Positions 1-7,541 of a DNA stretch of 10,139 nt are shown here, in pieces. The stretch's first letter is position 1, and every line of letters starts with the position of its first letter. The notes beneath the pieces were generated by a model. It was not told the origin of the DNA. It saw only the letters and a list, made by a program, of their open reading frames with translations, and did no database searches. The DNA comes from RGIG5057 sp036653755 (GTDB lineage: Bacteria > Bacillota > Clostridia > TANB77 > CAG-465): NCBI GenBank assembly GCA_036653755.1, contig JAVVTJ010000043.1, positions 1 through 10,139 of the forward strand, given 5' to 3'. Made by a program: the position numbers and the translations under genes.

Positions 1-1023
1 ATATTCAAGTTTAAATATTTTAACTAATAACAAATTAAAAAAACTAAAAATTCTTTTATTAAATAATACAATACCAAAAGTTGCAATAAATGATAATATA
101 AATGAAATATTAAATATAACATATGGGTTTAAATATAGCATAATAAAAATAGTTACACACATTAAAATATATTTATTTATTTTAAATGGAAATATTAAAA
201 CTATACAAATCATTAAAGAAGCACGTATTACAGATATTTCAAAATTACACAATATACAAAACAAATAAACAAATATAACAGATATTATATTAGATTTATT
301 TTCTTTTACTTTTATTTTAGTTAATATATATTTTATAATAACTAAAACGATACTAACATTACTACCAGAAACTGCAATTAAATGTGAAAGTCCTAATTTT
401 GTAAAATTTTTTTTTATATTTTCGTCTAAATTTTTATCATTACCATATACCATACTTTTAAATAAATTACCTTCTTTTTCTGGTATTTTATCATCTATTT
501 TATTTTCAATATTTTCTTTAAAATTATTTACATATTTAATTAAACTAAATTTATTCTCTGATATTTTAATAGAATCAACAGTCATTATACTTGCTACAAT
601 ATCTTTAGAATTTAAATACAATTTATAATCAAATTCATGTAAATTATTTAGTTTATTAGGATATACAATTTTTCCTTTTACACAAATTATATCACCATAT
701 TTATATTTGTTATGTTTATTAATAAAATCAGAAATATTTTCTTTATTTTTTTTATCCATATATATATATAATAAAAATTTATCTTTATAACCTTCTTTAT
801 AATTTAGCTTAGTTAAATAACTTACGTAAGTTTCACTCTCCTTTTCTTTACTAATAATACTTAAATTCATAGATAAAGGTATTTTATTTTCATTATATTT
901 ATAATTAAAAATATATACTGAATTTATTATCCTTATAGAAAAAATTAAAATAACAATTATAATTAATAATATTTTATACTTAGATAAAACTTTTTTTAGA
1001 TTGCTTTTAAGATTAAAATTCAT
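1..1023 (-). CDS. comEC: ComEC/Rec2-family competence DNA-uptake channel, N-terminal part (runs off left edge)
   Basis: The frame is open from an ATG at 1021-1023 to the window edge, giving 341 residues with no stop. ComEC is the inner-membrane channel that carries single-stranded DNA into the cytoplasm during natural transformation. A hydrophobic segment lies at about residues 17-35. It is followed by an extracytoplasmic DUF4131-like region that includes the family-typical LHEFDYKLYL at 128-137. The Competence domain then begins with GLSHLIAVSGSNV (211-223, H214), matching the family's G-L-x-H-L-x-A-x-S-G signature, followed by a helix with VIRASLM (R267) and PYVIFNISFILSFIA (300-314). Further membrane helices and any C-terminal metallo-beta-lactamase domain lie outside the window. 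An in-frame TAA just upstream (codon 5 before the ATG) fixes this as the first usable start, but no Shine-Dalgarno precedes it. The family call is secure; whether the complete gene is intact cannot be seen. Confidence 0.93.
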   Translation of the reverse strand, partial: MNFNLKSNLKKVLSKYKILLIIIVILIFSIRIINSVYIFNYKYNENKIPLSMNLSIISKEKESETYVSYLTKLNYKEGYKDKFLLYIYMDKKNKENISDFINKHNKYKYGDIICVKGKIVYPNKLNNLHEFDYKLYLNSKDIVASIMTVDSIKISENKFSLIKYVNNFKENIENKIDDKIPEKEGNLFKSMVYGNDKNLDENIKKNFTKLGLSHLIAVSGSNVSIVLVIIKYILTKIKVKENKSNIISVIFVYLFCILCNFEISVIRASLMICIVLIFPFKINKYILMCVTIFIMLYLNPYVIFNISFILSFIATFGIVLFNKRIFSFFNLLLVKIFKLEY

Positions 1024-1029
1024 ATATAT

Positions 1030-1058
1030 ATTTTAACATAGTGTACAGCAAAAGTAAA
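1030..1058 (-). promoter_or_regulatory. Putative sigma-A promoter for comEC (leaderless arrangement)
   Basis: Read on the minus strand, TTTACT (1053-1058) and TAAAAT (1030-1035) are separated by 17 nt. Transcription would start about 7 nt after the -10 box, at or next to the A of the comEC ATG at 1023. That fits the missing Shine-Dalgarno and suggests a leaderless mRNA. The -35 matches only 4 of 6 bases, and chance matches are common in AT-rich DNA. Confidence 0.45.
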
Positions 1059-1083
1059 GAAAAATCGTAATACAAATTACGAC

Positions 1084-1111
1084 AAAAAAGAGGACAAAAT
1101 GTCCTCTTTTT
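1084..1111 (-). terminator. Rho-independent terminator of spoVG
   Basis: A perfect stem pairs AGAGGACA (1089-1096) with TGTCCTCT (1100-1107) across a 3-nt loop, and the A-run and T-run on either side extend it. It lies 17 nt beyond the spoVG stop codon. Because both sides carry A/T runs, it could also stop transcription on the plus strand. Confidence 0.9.
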
Positions 1112-1128
1112 ACAAGCAATATATAACT

Positions 1129-1413
1129 TTAAGCTTCAGTTGTTGTTACTGGTTCAGCTTCTTCAGTTTCATTATATTTTTCTATAACTTTAGCTTGTAT
1201 CATTTCTCTTGTTTCAGTGTTTATTGGATGAGCTATATCTTTGAATTCTCCGTTTGGAGTTTTTCTGCTAGGCATAGCAATGAATAGACCTTTATCACTT
1301 TCGATAATTTTTATATCGTGTATTACGAATACATCATCGATTGTTATAGAAGCTATTGCTTTCATTCTGTTTTGAGAAATTACTTTTCTAACTCTTATAT
1401 CTGTTATTGTCAT
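1129..1413 (-). CDS. spoVG: SpoVG, nucleic-acid-binding regulator
   Basis: This is a 94-residue protein of normal family length. It starts MTITDIRVRKV and contains the conserved core with FVIHDIKIIE (29-38), GLFIAMPSRKTPNG (42-55) and FKDIAHPIN (57-65), followed by a variable acidic and Thr-rich tail. SpoVG is a small cytoplasmic DNA/RNA-binding protein. In Bacillus it affects asymmetric septation and sporulation timing, and in several other Bacillota it acts as a global post-transcriptional or transcriptional regulator. The ATG is set by a strong Shine-Dalgarno, AGGAAGGCGGTG (1421-1432), 7 nt upstream. The gene has its own consensus promoter and a strong terminator, so it is probably monocistronic, although the upstream DUF2344 gene ends 120 nt away without a clear terminator. 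The family also occurs in non-sporulators, so it does not prove sporulation by itself. Confidence 0.97.
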   Translation of the reverse strand: MTITDIRVRKVISQNRMKAIASITIDDVFVIHDIKIIESDKGLFIAMPSRKTPNGEFKDIAHPINTETREMIQAKVIEKYNETEEAEPVTTTEA

Positions 1414-1449
1414 AATATTACACCGCCTTCCTACAATTAGTACAACTAT

Positions 1450-1478
1450 ATTATACTTAATAATTTACTATATGTCAA
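1450..1478 (-). promoter_or_regulatory. Consensus sigma-A promoter of spoVG
   Basis: On the minus strand TTGACA (1473-1478) and TATAAT (1450-1455) are separated by exactly 17 nt, a full consensus match. Transcription would start near 1443, giving a leader of about 30 nt that contains the Shine-Dalgarno. I see no sigma-H-type promoter here, unlike the B. subtilis gene, so expression is probably vegetative and strong. Confidence 0.85.
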
Positions 1479-1533
1479 TAGTAGTATTTAATTTTTTACA
1501 ATTTTTACAAATTTCTTGCTTTTTTATTAAATA

Positions 1534-2211
1534 TTATTTAAATAATATTTTTTCTCTTCTTATTATATATTGTACTTCATTTGATATATACTCATTAAAA
1601 CCAATCATTAAATAATCAGGATTTAATTTAAATTCACTTGTAGTTTGTACAGTTAATTGAAGTTTACCATCAAATAAAAAACTATAATCATAAATATATG
1701 GTTTTATATCTATTCTTTCCATTCTTTCTTCAGATTTTTTTATTACTAATAAAAATTCTTGTGATAAATATTCATACATTTTAGCATTATAATATTTTTT
1801 TAAATCTTCTATATCTTTAATACTTTTATTAATTATCATTTCATTTGTATAACATATTTCTATTGTATATATTGAAGCATATACTCTAGATACTATACTT
1901 TCTTCTTGCAAATTTATATATTCTGCTGAAAGTATTGTAATTGAAGCAGGTAAATATTTGTTTAATTCTCTTATTACATAAGTTATAGGCAATTTTTCTA
2001 TAAGTACTATTTCAAATATATCTCCCATACTTTCGATGCCAATCTCTATTTGAGTTGCAAATACAATATTAGGTCTTGAATTGGGTAGTTTTGTATATTC
2101 AAAAGGTATATTAGCTCTTTTAAAAGATTTTTCAAAAATACCCATCATATCTATTTGAGATAAATATATAGATTCTTTTGATTTACTAAATATTGCTCTT
2201 AATTTGACCAT
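1534..2211 (-). CDS. DUF2344 family protein (radical-SAM-linked, TIGR03936-like)
   Basis: The protein has 225 residues, close to the family norm. The N-terminus follows the DUF2344 pattern R-x-x-F-x-K ... (F/Y)-L-S-x-x-D-x-(M/L): KLRAIFSKSKESIYLSQIDMM at residues 3-23, then FKRANIPFEYT (30-40), and later a G-(I/V)-E-S element (GIES, from residue 58). The canonical SHLD is SQID here, so the His is replaced. In many Bacillota this family is encoded directly after, or fused to, a B12-binding radical SAM protein and close to the ribonuclease E/G gene, which led to guesses about RNA or tRNA modification. Its biochemical activity is not known to me. Neither partner gene is visible here: the neighbours are spoVG and a spore-surface-type gene. 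The ATG is supported by AAAGGAG, 9 nt upstream, and a consensus promoter precedes the gene. No signal peptide or membrane segment is seen. Confidence 0.85.
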   Translation of the reverse strand: MVKLRAIFSKSKESIYLSQIDMMGIFEKSFKRANIPFEYTKLPNSRPNIVFATQIEIGIESMGDIFEIVLIEKLPITYVIRELNKYLPASITILSAEYINLQEESIVSRVYASIYTIEICYTNEMIINKSIKDIEDLKKYYNAKMYEYLSQEFLLVIKKSEERMERIDIKPYIYDYSFLFDGKLQLTVQTTSEFKLNPDYLMIGFNEYISNEVQYIIRREKILFK

Positions 2212-2259
2212 TTATTTTATCTCCTTTTCTACAATTTTAAATTTTAATTATACTTTAAT

Positions 2260-2287
2260 ATTATATCATAAATACGTGAAATGTCAA
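2260..2287 (-). promoter_or_regulatory. Sigma-A promoter of the DUF2344 gene
   Basis: On the minus strand TTGACA (2282-2287) and TATAAT (2260-2265) are 16 nt apart, and the -10 is preceded by TG. The leader would be about 40 nt and contains the AAAGGAG ribosome binding site. The gene therefore does not depend on read-through from the surface-protein gene upstream. Confidence 0.8.
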
Positions 2288-2344
2288 TATTTCTTAATTT
2301 TTTTAATTTTCACTATTTAATAAAAGTCAAAACTATTATTTATA

Positions 2345-2393
2345 AATTAAAAAGATTAAATTTTATAAAATATAAACTTTAATCTTTTTAATT
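2345..2393 (-). terminator. Terminator-like hairpin after the 580-residue surface protein gene
   Basis: A perfect 16-bp inverted repeat lies 11 nt past the stop codon: arms 2345-2360 and 2378-2393, with a 17-nt loop. The stem is AT-rich with one G-C pair, and the descending arm on the minus strand contains a run of five Ts. It sits just upstream of the DUF2344 promoter and would separate the two units. The large loop and AT-rich stem make it less convincing than the spoVG terminator. Confidence 0.65.
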
Positions 2394-2404
2394 ATTTAAT
2401 TTTA

Positions 2405-4147
2405 TTAATTACATACATTATTTTTACATTTACAAATTGATAATTTTTGTTCAAATATCATTTCTAATTTTGCAATTGAATCTAGTGTACTTTTTACAGA
2501 ATTATTTACTGCTAATATTTGCTCATTACTAGCACCTATTTGTAATACTTTTTGAATTTTTTCACCTTCTGCATTTATAATATGAGAAATTCCTGTTTGT
2601 TCTAAAGCTACTGATTCTATTAAATCAATCATTACTTGTTCATATGGACTAGGAGCATATACTGTTACTTTAATTGTTTTAGTAGTTATTTGACCTCTTG
2701 AATCAGTTACTTTATATGTTACAGCATATTTTCCTAACTTAGCAGTATTAACAGTATTTTCAGTTACAATTACATTAGCAGTTATATTATTTCCTTTACA
2801 ATCAAATGCTGTTACTCCTTGCATAGGATCATAAATTGAATCTTGTTTTACACAATAAACAGTAGTATTAATAACAGGTGGCATGCAAGGTGCTAATACT
2901 CCGGCATTAATTGTACTAATTATTCCTTGTGATATTAAAGTAATTAAATTTGTAAATCCTGTAACTGGATCTGGCGTACTTCCATTTGGGCCTAAATTTT
3001 GCGTTGTTATACTATACCCAGCAGTAGGTATAAATTTTATATAATATGATCCTGCTGCTAAATTTGTAAAATTATAATAACCAGGTTGATTAGAAAGATT
3101 ATTTGCAGTAACTGTTAAAGCTAATAAATTTGTTTTTGATGCATCATATAACTCTACATTTATTCCATTTATACCTGGTTCTACACCATCATAAATGCCA
3201 TTTTCATTTAAATCATTCCATGCAAAACTTCCTATTTGACCTTTATTAGTTGAAAATACTCCTGCATTGTTATAATTGTTAAATTCATTTACTCCTAAAA
3301 CAATTGGATTTGTAAAACCAGTTATTGGATCTGGTGTACTTCCATTAAAACCTAAATTTTGAGTAGTTAAACTATAACCTACTGGTGGAATAAATTTTAC
3401 AAAATACGTTCCAGGAGAAAGTAAACTAAATATAAAATATCCAGGATAATCTCCATAATTTCCAGTAGATATTGTATCTAGTAAAGTTGTTCCTGTACTA
3501 TCATATAATTCAACAGTAACATTATTTATACCCGGCTCTCCTACATCATAAATACCATTTCCATTTAAATCATTCCACACAAATTCTCCAATACTACTTT
3601 TATTATTACCAAATATATTAGAAGTAAATGAGCTAGATTCTGTAATTAAACCTATACTAGAACTTGCACTATTTATAGCAGTATTAGTTATATTTTGTCC
3701 AATAGTTGCAGTTGTATTTATAATACCTGTAACAAATAAAACATTATCAGGTGTTCCTGCTGTAAAATTGGACGATGTTACTTTCATAGATATTACTCGT
3801 TCACCTTGTGGAGTATATAAAGCTAAATCAAAACTATTAATTGGATTTGTAGCTCCTGTAATAATCTGTTTGTCCACATTAGGTGCATCAGATGTTCTAA
3901 TTGATATATTGTAACTAGAAGAAGATCCATTTGTAAACGATACTCTAAGCATGTTTATTTGTGTTGGAAAAGTATCTGTAATAGACCAATTAGTTAAATT
4001 TTCTGTACCATTATTAGTAGAAGTTATTTGATAATTAGTTCCACCTCCAATATTTACAAACTGAGGTCCAATTTTTGTAAAATTTAAAGATGGACCTACT
4101 ATTAAAGCTTTATTTATATGCAATCTATTATTTGTCTTTTTATTCAT
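2405..4147 (-). CDS. Probable spore-surface (coat/exosporium) protein with DUF11-like, two SdrD_B-like and one DUF5011-like domains
   Basis: This 580-residue protein has no signal peptide, no membrane helix and no LPXTG motif. A DUF11-like region covers about residues 24-165 (VNIGGGTNYQITSTNNGTEN, then DTFP at 58-61). Two SdrD_B-like Cna-B repeats follow at about 184-296 and 302-416, each with W-N-D-L-N-x-N-G-I-Y-D and EPGIN. A DUF5011-like Ig domain spans about 428-496. The helical tail (501-569) contains SHIINAEGEKIQKVL (521-535), which from memory resembles a tail recurring in collagen-like and spore-surface proteins of Bacillota. The end is Cys-rich (C572, C574, C579), with further Cys at 421, 432 and 450. 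A protein that lacks an export signal but carries surface domains fits assembly onto the forespore from the mother cell, and the sigma-K-like promoter supports that. AAAGGAG lies 10 nt before the ATG. The domain calls are good; the spore location is inferred. Confidence 0.8.
   Translation of the reverse strand: MNKKTNNRLHINKALIVGPSLNFTKIGPQFVNIGGGTNYQITSTNNGTENLTNWSITDTFPTQINMLRVSFTNGSSSSYNISIRTSDAPNVDKQIITGATNPINSFDLALYTPQGERVISMKVTSSNFTAGTPDNVLFVTGIINTTATIGQNITNTAINSASSSIGLITESSSFTSNIFGNNKSSIGEFVWNDLNGNGIYDVGEPGINNVTVELYDSTGTTLLDTISTGNYGDYPGYFIFSLLSPGTYFVKFIPPVGYSLTTQNLGFNGSTPDPITGFTNPIVLGVNEFNNYNNAGVFSTNKGQIGSFAWNDLNENGIYDGVEPGINGINVELYDASKTNLLALTVTANNLSNQPGYYNFTNLAAGSYYIKFIPTAGYSITTQNLGPNGSTPDPVTGFTNLITLISQGIISTINAGVLAPCMPPVINTTVYCVKQDSIYDPMQGVTAFDCKGNNITANVIVTENTVNTAKLGKYAVTYKVTDSRGQITTKTIKVTVYAPSPYEQVMIDLIESVALEQTGISHIINAEGEKIQKVLQIGASNEQILAVNNSVKSTLDSIAKLEMIFEQKLSICKCKNNVCN
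2950..3600 (-). repeat. Two tandem copies of the SdrD_B-like domain coding unit
   Basis: The DNA encoding residues about 184-296 and about 302-416 of the 580-residue protein is an obvious tandem duplication with a period of roughly 350-360 nt. Shared protein blocks include GYS-TTQNLG, GSTPDP-TGFTN and the W-N-D-L-N calcium-binding-type motif. The copies have diverged at many synonymous and some replacement sites, so the duplication is not very recent. Confidence 0.8.
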
Positions 4148-4182
4148 TTTTCATTATCTCCTTTAATACTTTCGTATCAATA

Positions 4183-4209
4183 TATTATATGAAAATGAAA
4201 TAAAAGAGT
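4183..4209 (-). promoter_or_regulatory. Sigma-K-like promoter of the 580-residue surface protein
   Basis: On the minus strand CATATAATA (4183-4191) fits the Bacillus sigma-K -10 consensus CATAnnnTA exactly. An AC (4208-4209) lies 16 nt upstream, where the short sigma-K -35 element is expected. Transcription would start near 4175, about 28 nt before the ATG. The same -10 also contains TATAAT, so sigma-A use is not excluded, but no TTGACA-like box stands at 17 nt. The match fits a late mother-cell, spore-surface gene. Confidence 0.5.
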
Positions 4210-4314
4210 TCTATTGTATTAAAAGGAATATTTTGTAATAACAAAACTATAATAAACACACTGATATTATTAGAAGTTATTAATTCTAGCATTAAAATTT
4301 AACTAATTTTTAAT

Positions 4315-4388
4315 TGGAGCGAGCTATGGGAATCGAACCCACGTCAAAAGATCGGAAGCCTTTTATACTACCACTATACTAAGCCCGC
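4315..4388 (-). tRNA. tRNA-Gly (UCC)
   Basis: A complete 74-nt cloverleaf reads on the minus strand from 4388. The acceptor stem GCGGGCT/AGCTCGC contains one G-U pair, the discriminator is T, and CCA is encoded at 4315-4317. The D arm is GTAT-AGTGGTA-GTAT. The anticodon stem AAAGG/TCTTT closes with G-U, and the loop CTTCCGA gives anticodon TCC. The variable region is TGAC and the T arm is GTGGG-TTCGATT-CCCAT. Position 37 is G, where most bacterial tRNA-Gly(UCC) carry A. The tRNA stands alone, with no other tRNA nearby. Confidence 0.97.
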
Positions 4389-4408
4389 AATAAATTATAT
4401 ATGTTACT

Positions 4409-4437
4409 ATTATACAACAATTATATACATATTTCAA
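4409..4437 (-). promoter_or_regulatory. Sigma-A promoter of tRNA-Gly
   Basis: On the minus strand TTGAAA (4432-4437) and TATAAT (4409-4414) are 17 nt apart. Initiation would fall near 4402, giving a short 5' leader of roughly 14 nt before the mature tRNA end at 4388. Confidence 0.8.
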
Positions 4438-4581
4438 GTATTTAAAATTATATTTGTACATATAAACTATTAAAAGCTTAAAATGTATTTTAAGACTTGT
4501 AATATGACATTTAAAGAATTTATATATTATTTGCAATATAGTATACATATTTAACATTTTTTACTTATTTAGCAATATATG

Positions 4582-4617
4582 AAAGAATACGTTAATATCA
4601 AAATTAACGTATTCTTT
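4582..4617 (-). terminator. Terminator hairpin of the cohesin-dockerin operon
   Basis: A perfect 15-bp inverted repeat has arms 4582-4596 and 4603-4617 and a 6-nt loop. It lies 23 nt beyond the stop of the dockerin-like gene and ends on the minus strand in a TTCTTTC-type tail. The rest of 4389-4640 holds the tRNA promoter and no gene I can support. Confidence 0.75.
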
Positions 4618-4640
4618 ATATATTGTAATAATTATATATA

Positions 4641-7523
4641 CTAATTTATTGTAATTGTTTTACTCTCTACATATCCTAGTAAACTACTATCTATAATATC
4701 ACTATAGTTAATTGTTATTTGAGTATTTTTAAGTTCTTCAGTAAAATAGAATCCTATATAATCAAATCTACGAGCTGTCTTAGTAGTAACATCAACTAAA
4801 GAATTATCAGCTTCTATTGCATATAATTTTAGTTGAGCTACTAATGCTTTATTATTTGAACTAAATGTTACTGTATTTTTTACACGTTCTGAAAATATAT
4901 TTCCTTGTGTAACTTGTACATTTCCTACAGTCATTTTATCATATATTTGAGTATCATTTCTTAAAAATTCAATAGGAATTAATGTATATATTAAATTTCC
5001 TTCTGCTTTTCTAATTATTTCTTTATTTTTAACTTTATCTGTTGAGTAATTTGATGGATCAGATAATTTCATTGTTATATTAGTATGTTTTAAATTAATT
5101 TTTTTCAAAATTGATTTTTCAACTTTAAATTCATATGTTACATTCTTTATAGTAATTTTAATTATACCTACTGGCTCATTGCCATCACTAGATGGAATAA
5201 TGTCTATATATTTTACTTTTGAATTGTCAGTACATGGAATTATATTATTACTACCATCAATAATTGTCATTAATTTAATATCAAAATTGCCTTCTTTGTT
5301 TATTATAATTTGTCCATCTGCAATATTAGTTGTATCTGTTTTATTTAATATAACTTCTTTAGACATTATATCAACTATATTTAATCCAAACATAAATTCA
5401 ATATTTTTACGTAATGTATTATTTGAATCATCTGTTAAAGTAGATTTATCAACATCATTAATAACTCTTAAAGGTATTGAAACTCCCTTTATTGTAGAAT
5501 TTGCAAAATCTGTACCTATATATGGAGTAATTGAAATACTTCCTATTTCATTTTTAGTATTACACATAATATCAAAAAACTCTCCATTTTTAACAAATTG
5601 TATATCTAAATCTTTTGAAGATAAAACTGTAATACCATCTTTTAATATTTGTACTTTTAAATCTGTTACATTATATAGTACTTCATCTTTATTTATCTTT
5701 ATTTTATTTAATAATATACTATCTTTAGAATTAGTAAATAATTGTTTTTCTACAATTGAATCAGTATATATTAAATTTTTAACTTCATTACGAATATATA
5801 CTTTTCTTATAATTTCATTAGCAATATTTCCATTTAAGTCTTTATCGTTATATTTGATCTCATAATATCCAACTTTTGATGTATCAATTTTAGTTACTAA
5901 AGTTTTTCCATCTTCATATATTAATCCTTCAATTTCTTTATTATTATCATAATTATCTGTAAGTATTGCTTTTGCATCAATATAACCTTTACCAGTTATA
6001 ACAGTTACTTCATTACTTCCATTTAATTTAATTTCTGGTTTTGTTGTATCTACAACTTTAAAAGATGTTATTGTTTTTACTTCAATATTTCCTCTTACAT
6101 CTGTTGCTGTAAATGTTACTGTATAATTATTTCCTAATAATTTTACATCTATATTGTTTGTTATAACTACTGATACATCTTTTCCATAATTATCTTTAGC
6201 TACTGCTTTAAATTCAGGTATTATACCATTTACTTCCATACTATAAACATTTGCACTATCTATAGTAATTGTTGGTTTTGTTGTATCAATTACTTTAAAG
6301 AATTTATCAATAATTGAACTATTACCATTTGAATCTATTGCTGTAAATGTTACTATATATTTATCTGATACTTTATTTACATCAATATTATTTGTTATTG
6401 TAACATTTAAATTACTATCATAATTATCTTTAACAGTTGCTGTAAATTCAGGTATTGTTCCACCTAATTTAATTTCATATACATTAGAAGAAACACATGT
6501 AATTACTGGCGCTGTTGTATCTCTAACTGCAAATGTTATTGTTTTTATAGTAGTATTATTATTTGAATCTGTTGCTGTAAATGTTACTATATATTTATCT
6601 GATAATTTATTTACATCAATATTATCTGTTATTTTAATACTTACATTACTATCATAATTATCTTTAACAGTTGCTTTAAATATAGGTTTTGTTCCAAATA
6701 TTTCCATATTATAAATATTTGTATTATCTAAAGTAATTACTGGCGCTGTTGTATCAACTACTGTAACATTTCTTGTAATTTGAGTAGCTTTATTTCCTCT
6801 TGCATCAGTTACATTATATGTTATAGTATATACACCTAATTTATTTGCATTTACTATACCACCTACTACTACTTTAGATGTTATATTACCATCACAATTA
6901 TCATTTGCTACTATACCTTTATCAATATATTTTGAACCTACTTCAATAGTAATATTTTCTTCTCCAATTAATGTTATTATAGGTTTAGTTGTATCTACAT
7001 TTAAAGGTTTATCATTTAATACTAAATCTTTTTCAAGTCCTACATAAAATCTTAATATTCTTTGTGAATCAAATATATCTAAAACGTCATCTTCATTAAG
7101 AACATTTCCTGCTATATAATCTATACCTGTTAATGCTTTATCCGCCCCAAATACATCATGTAGTAATATAGATTGTGAATCAAAAATATCAACACAACCA
7201 TCTGAATTTACATCACCATATATAAGTGCAGTAAAAACTTTATTATTGTTATAATCTGTTTGTATTCTAGTTCCTGTACAAATAATATCCGGTACAGCAT
7301 TTGTTACATTAATTCCAATTTGATTAAATTTACTTTTAACATCTTTAAACTTTATTGCTTCATCTGTATTATTTACAGTAAATACTAAAATATCTTGTCC
7401 AGGTATAATATCTTGATATACATTATCTAATATATTTGCTCCTAATACATCATTACCTATAAATAAAATACTTACAGTTAACATAAATGATATACATATA
7501 TATTTTGCTTTATTTGTCTTCAA
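4641..7523 (-). CDS. Secreted dockerin-like protein with five DUF5011/Ig-like repeats
   Basis: This 960-residue protein starts with a signal peptide (Lys-rich head, hydrophobic core about 8-23, likely cleavage near G28/A29). Residues 30-100 form a short beta-rich lead. A dockerin-like duplication follows at about 102-166: GDVNSDGCVDIFDSQSIL (D104, N106, D108, D115 as calcium ligands) and a second copy ending DIFDSQRIL (149-157). Five Ig-like repeats of about 80 residues, each opening with D-T-T-(A/K)-P, cover about 178-577. Residues 581-960 look beta-rich and I do not recognise them. There is no catalytic domain, LPXTG, SLH or C-terminal membrane helix, so surface attachment must come from elsewhere. 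The dockerin module and the cohesin-like protein encoded just upstream suggest how. The start is TTG, chosen from AGAGGTG 8 nt upstream and the signal peptide. It lies 18 nt after the cohesin stop, so translational coupling is likely. Binding between the two proteins is inferred. Confidence 0.85.
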   Translation of the reverse strand: MKTNKAKYICISFMLTVSILFIGNDVLGANILDNVYQDIIPGQDILVFTVNNTDEAIKFKDVKSKFNQIGINVTNAVPDIICTGTRIQTDYNNNKVFTALIYGDVNSDGCVDIFDSQSILLHDVFGADKALTGIDYIAGNVLNEDDVLDIFDSQRILRFYVGLEKDLVLNDKPLNVDTTKPIITLIGEENITIEVGSKYIDKGIVANDNCDGNITSKVVVGGIVNANKLGVYTITYNVTDARGNKATQITRNVTVVDTTAPVITLDNTNIYNMEIFGTKPIFKATVKDNYDSNVSIKITDNIDVNKLSDKYIVTFTATDSNNNTTIKTITFAVRDTTAPVITCVSSNVYEIKLGGTIPEFTATVKDNYDSNLNVTITNNIDVNKVSDKYIVTFTAIDSNGNSSIIDKFFKVIDTTKPTITIDSANVYSMEVNGIIPEFKAVAKDNYGKDVSVVITNNIDVKLLGNNYTVTFTATDVRGNIEVKTITSFKVVDTTKPEIKLNGSNEVTVITGKGYIDAKAILTDNYDNNKEIEGLIYEDGKTLVTKIDTSKVGYYEIKYNDKDLNGNIANEIIRKVYIRNEVKNLIYTDSIVEKQLFTNSKDSILLNKIKINKDEVLYNVTDLKVQILKDGITVLSSKDLDIQFVKNGEFFDIMCNTKNEIGSISITPYIGTDFANSTIKGVSIPLRVINDVDKSTLTDDSNNTLRKNIEFMFGLNIVDIMSKEVILNKTDTTNIADGQIIINKEGNFDIKLMTIIDGSNNIIPCTDNSKVKYIDIIPSSDGNEPVGIIKITIKNVTYEFKVEKSILKKINLKHTNITMKLSDPSNYSTDKVKNKEIIRKAEGNLIYTLIPIEFLRNDTQIYDKMTVGNVQVTQGNIFSERVKNTVTFSSNNKALVAQLKLYAIEADNSLVDVTTKTARRFDYIGFYFTEELKNTQITINYSDIIDSSLLGYVESKTITIN

Positions 7524-7541
7524 AATGACTACACCTCTTTT
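7521..7541 (-). promoter_or_regulatory. Ribosome binding site and TTG start of the dockerin-like gene
   Basis: AAGAGGTG lies between the cohesin stop codon (7542-7544) and the TTG at 7521-7523, 8 nt before it. No ATG or GTG lies in frame in this gap, and the TAG closes the frame upstream. The TTG is therefore the only start that keeps the whole signal peptide. Confidence 0.8.

Noticed and set aside
1529..1550. Perfect 22-bp palindrome at the end of the DUF2344 gene as a terminator
   Set aside because: It has only A-T pairs, overlaps the stop codon and would need a zero-length loop. Such palindromes arise easily in this base composition, so read-through to spoVG remains possible.
4477..4494. 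Inverted repeat CTTAAAAT-GT-ATTTTAAG upstream of the tRNA promoter
   Set aside because: It is short, almost purely AT, and too far (about 40 nt) from the promoter to support a regulatory claim.
4363..4557. Minus-strand open frame of 64 codons overlapping the tRNA and its promoter
   Set aside because: It runs into the tRNA-Gly gene and through its promoter, has no Shine-Dalgarno, and encodes only AT-driven residues (I, Y, K, N). The tRNA explains this DNA.
5179..5865. Plus-strand open frame of 228 codons inside the dockerin-like gene
   Set aside because: It is wholly antisense to a well-supported gene and has low-complexity hydrophobic composition with no recognisable domain or ribosome binding site.
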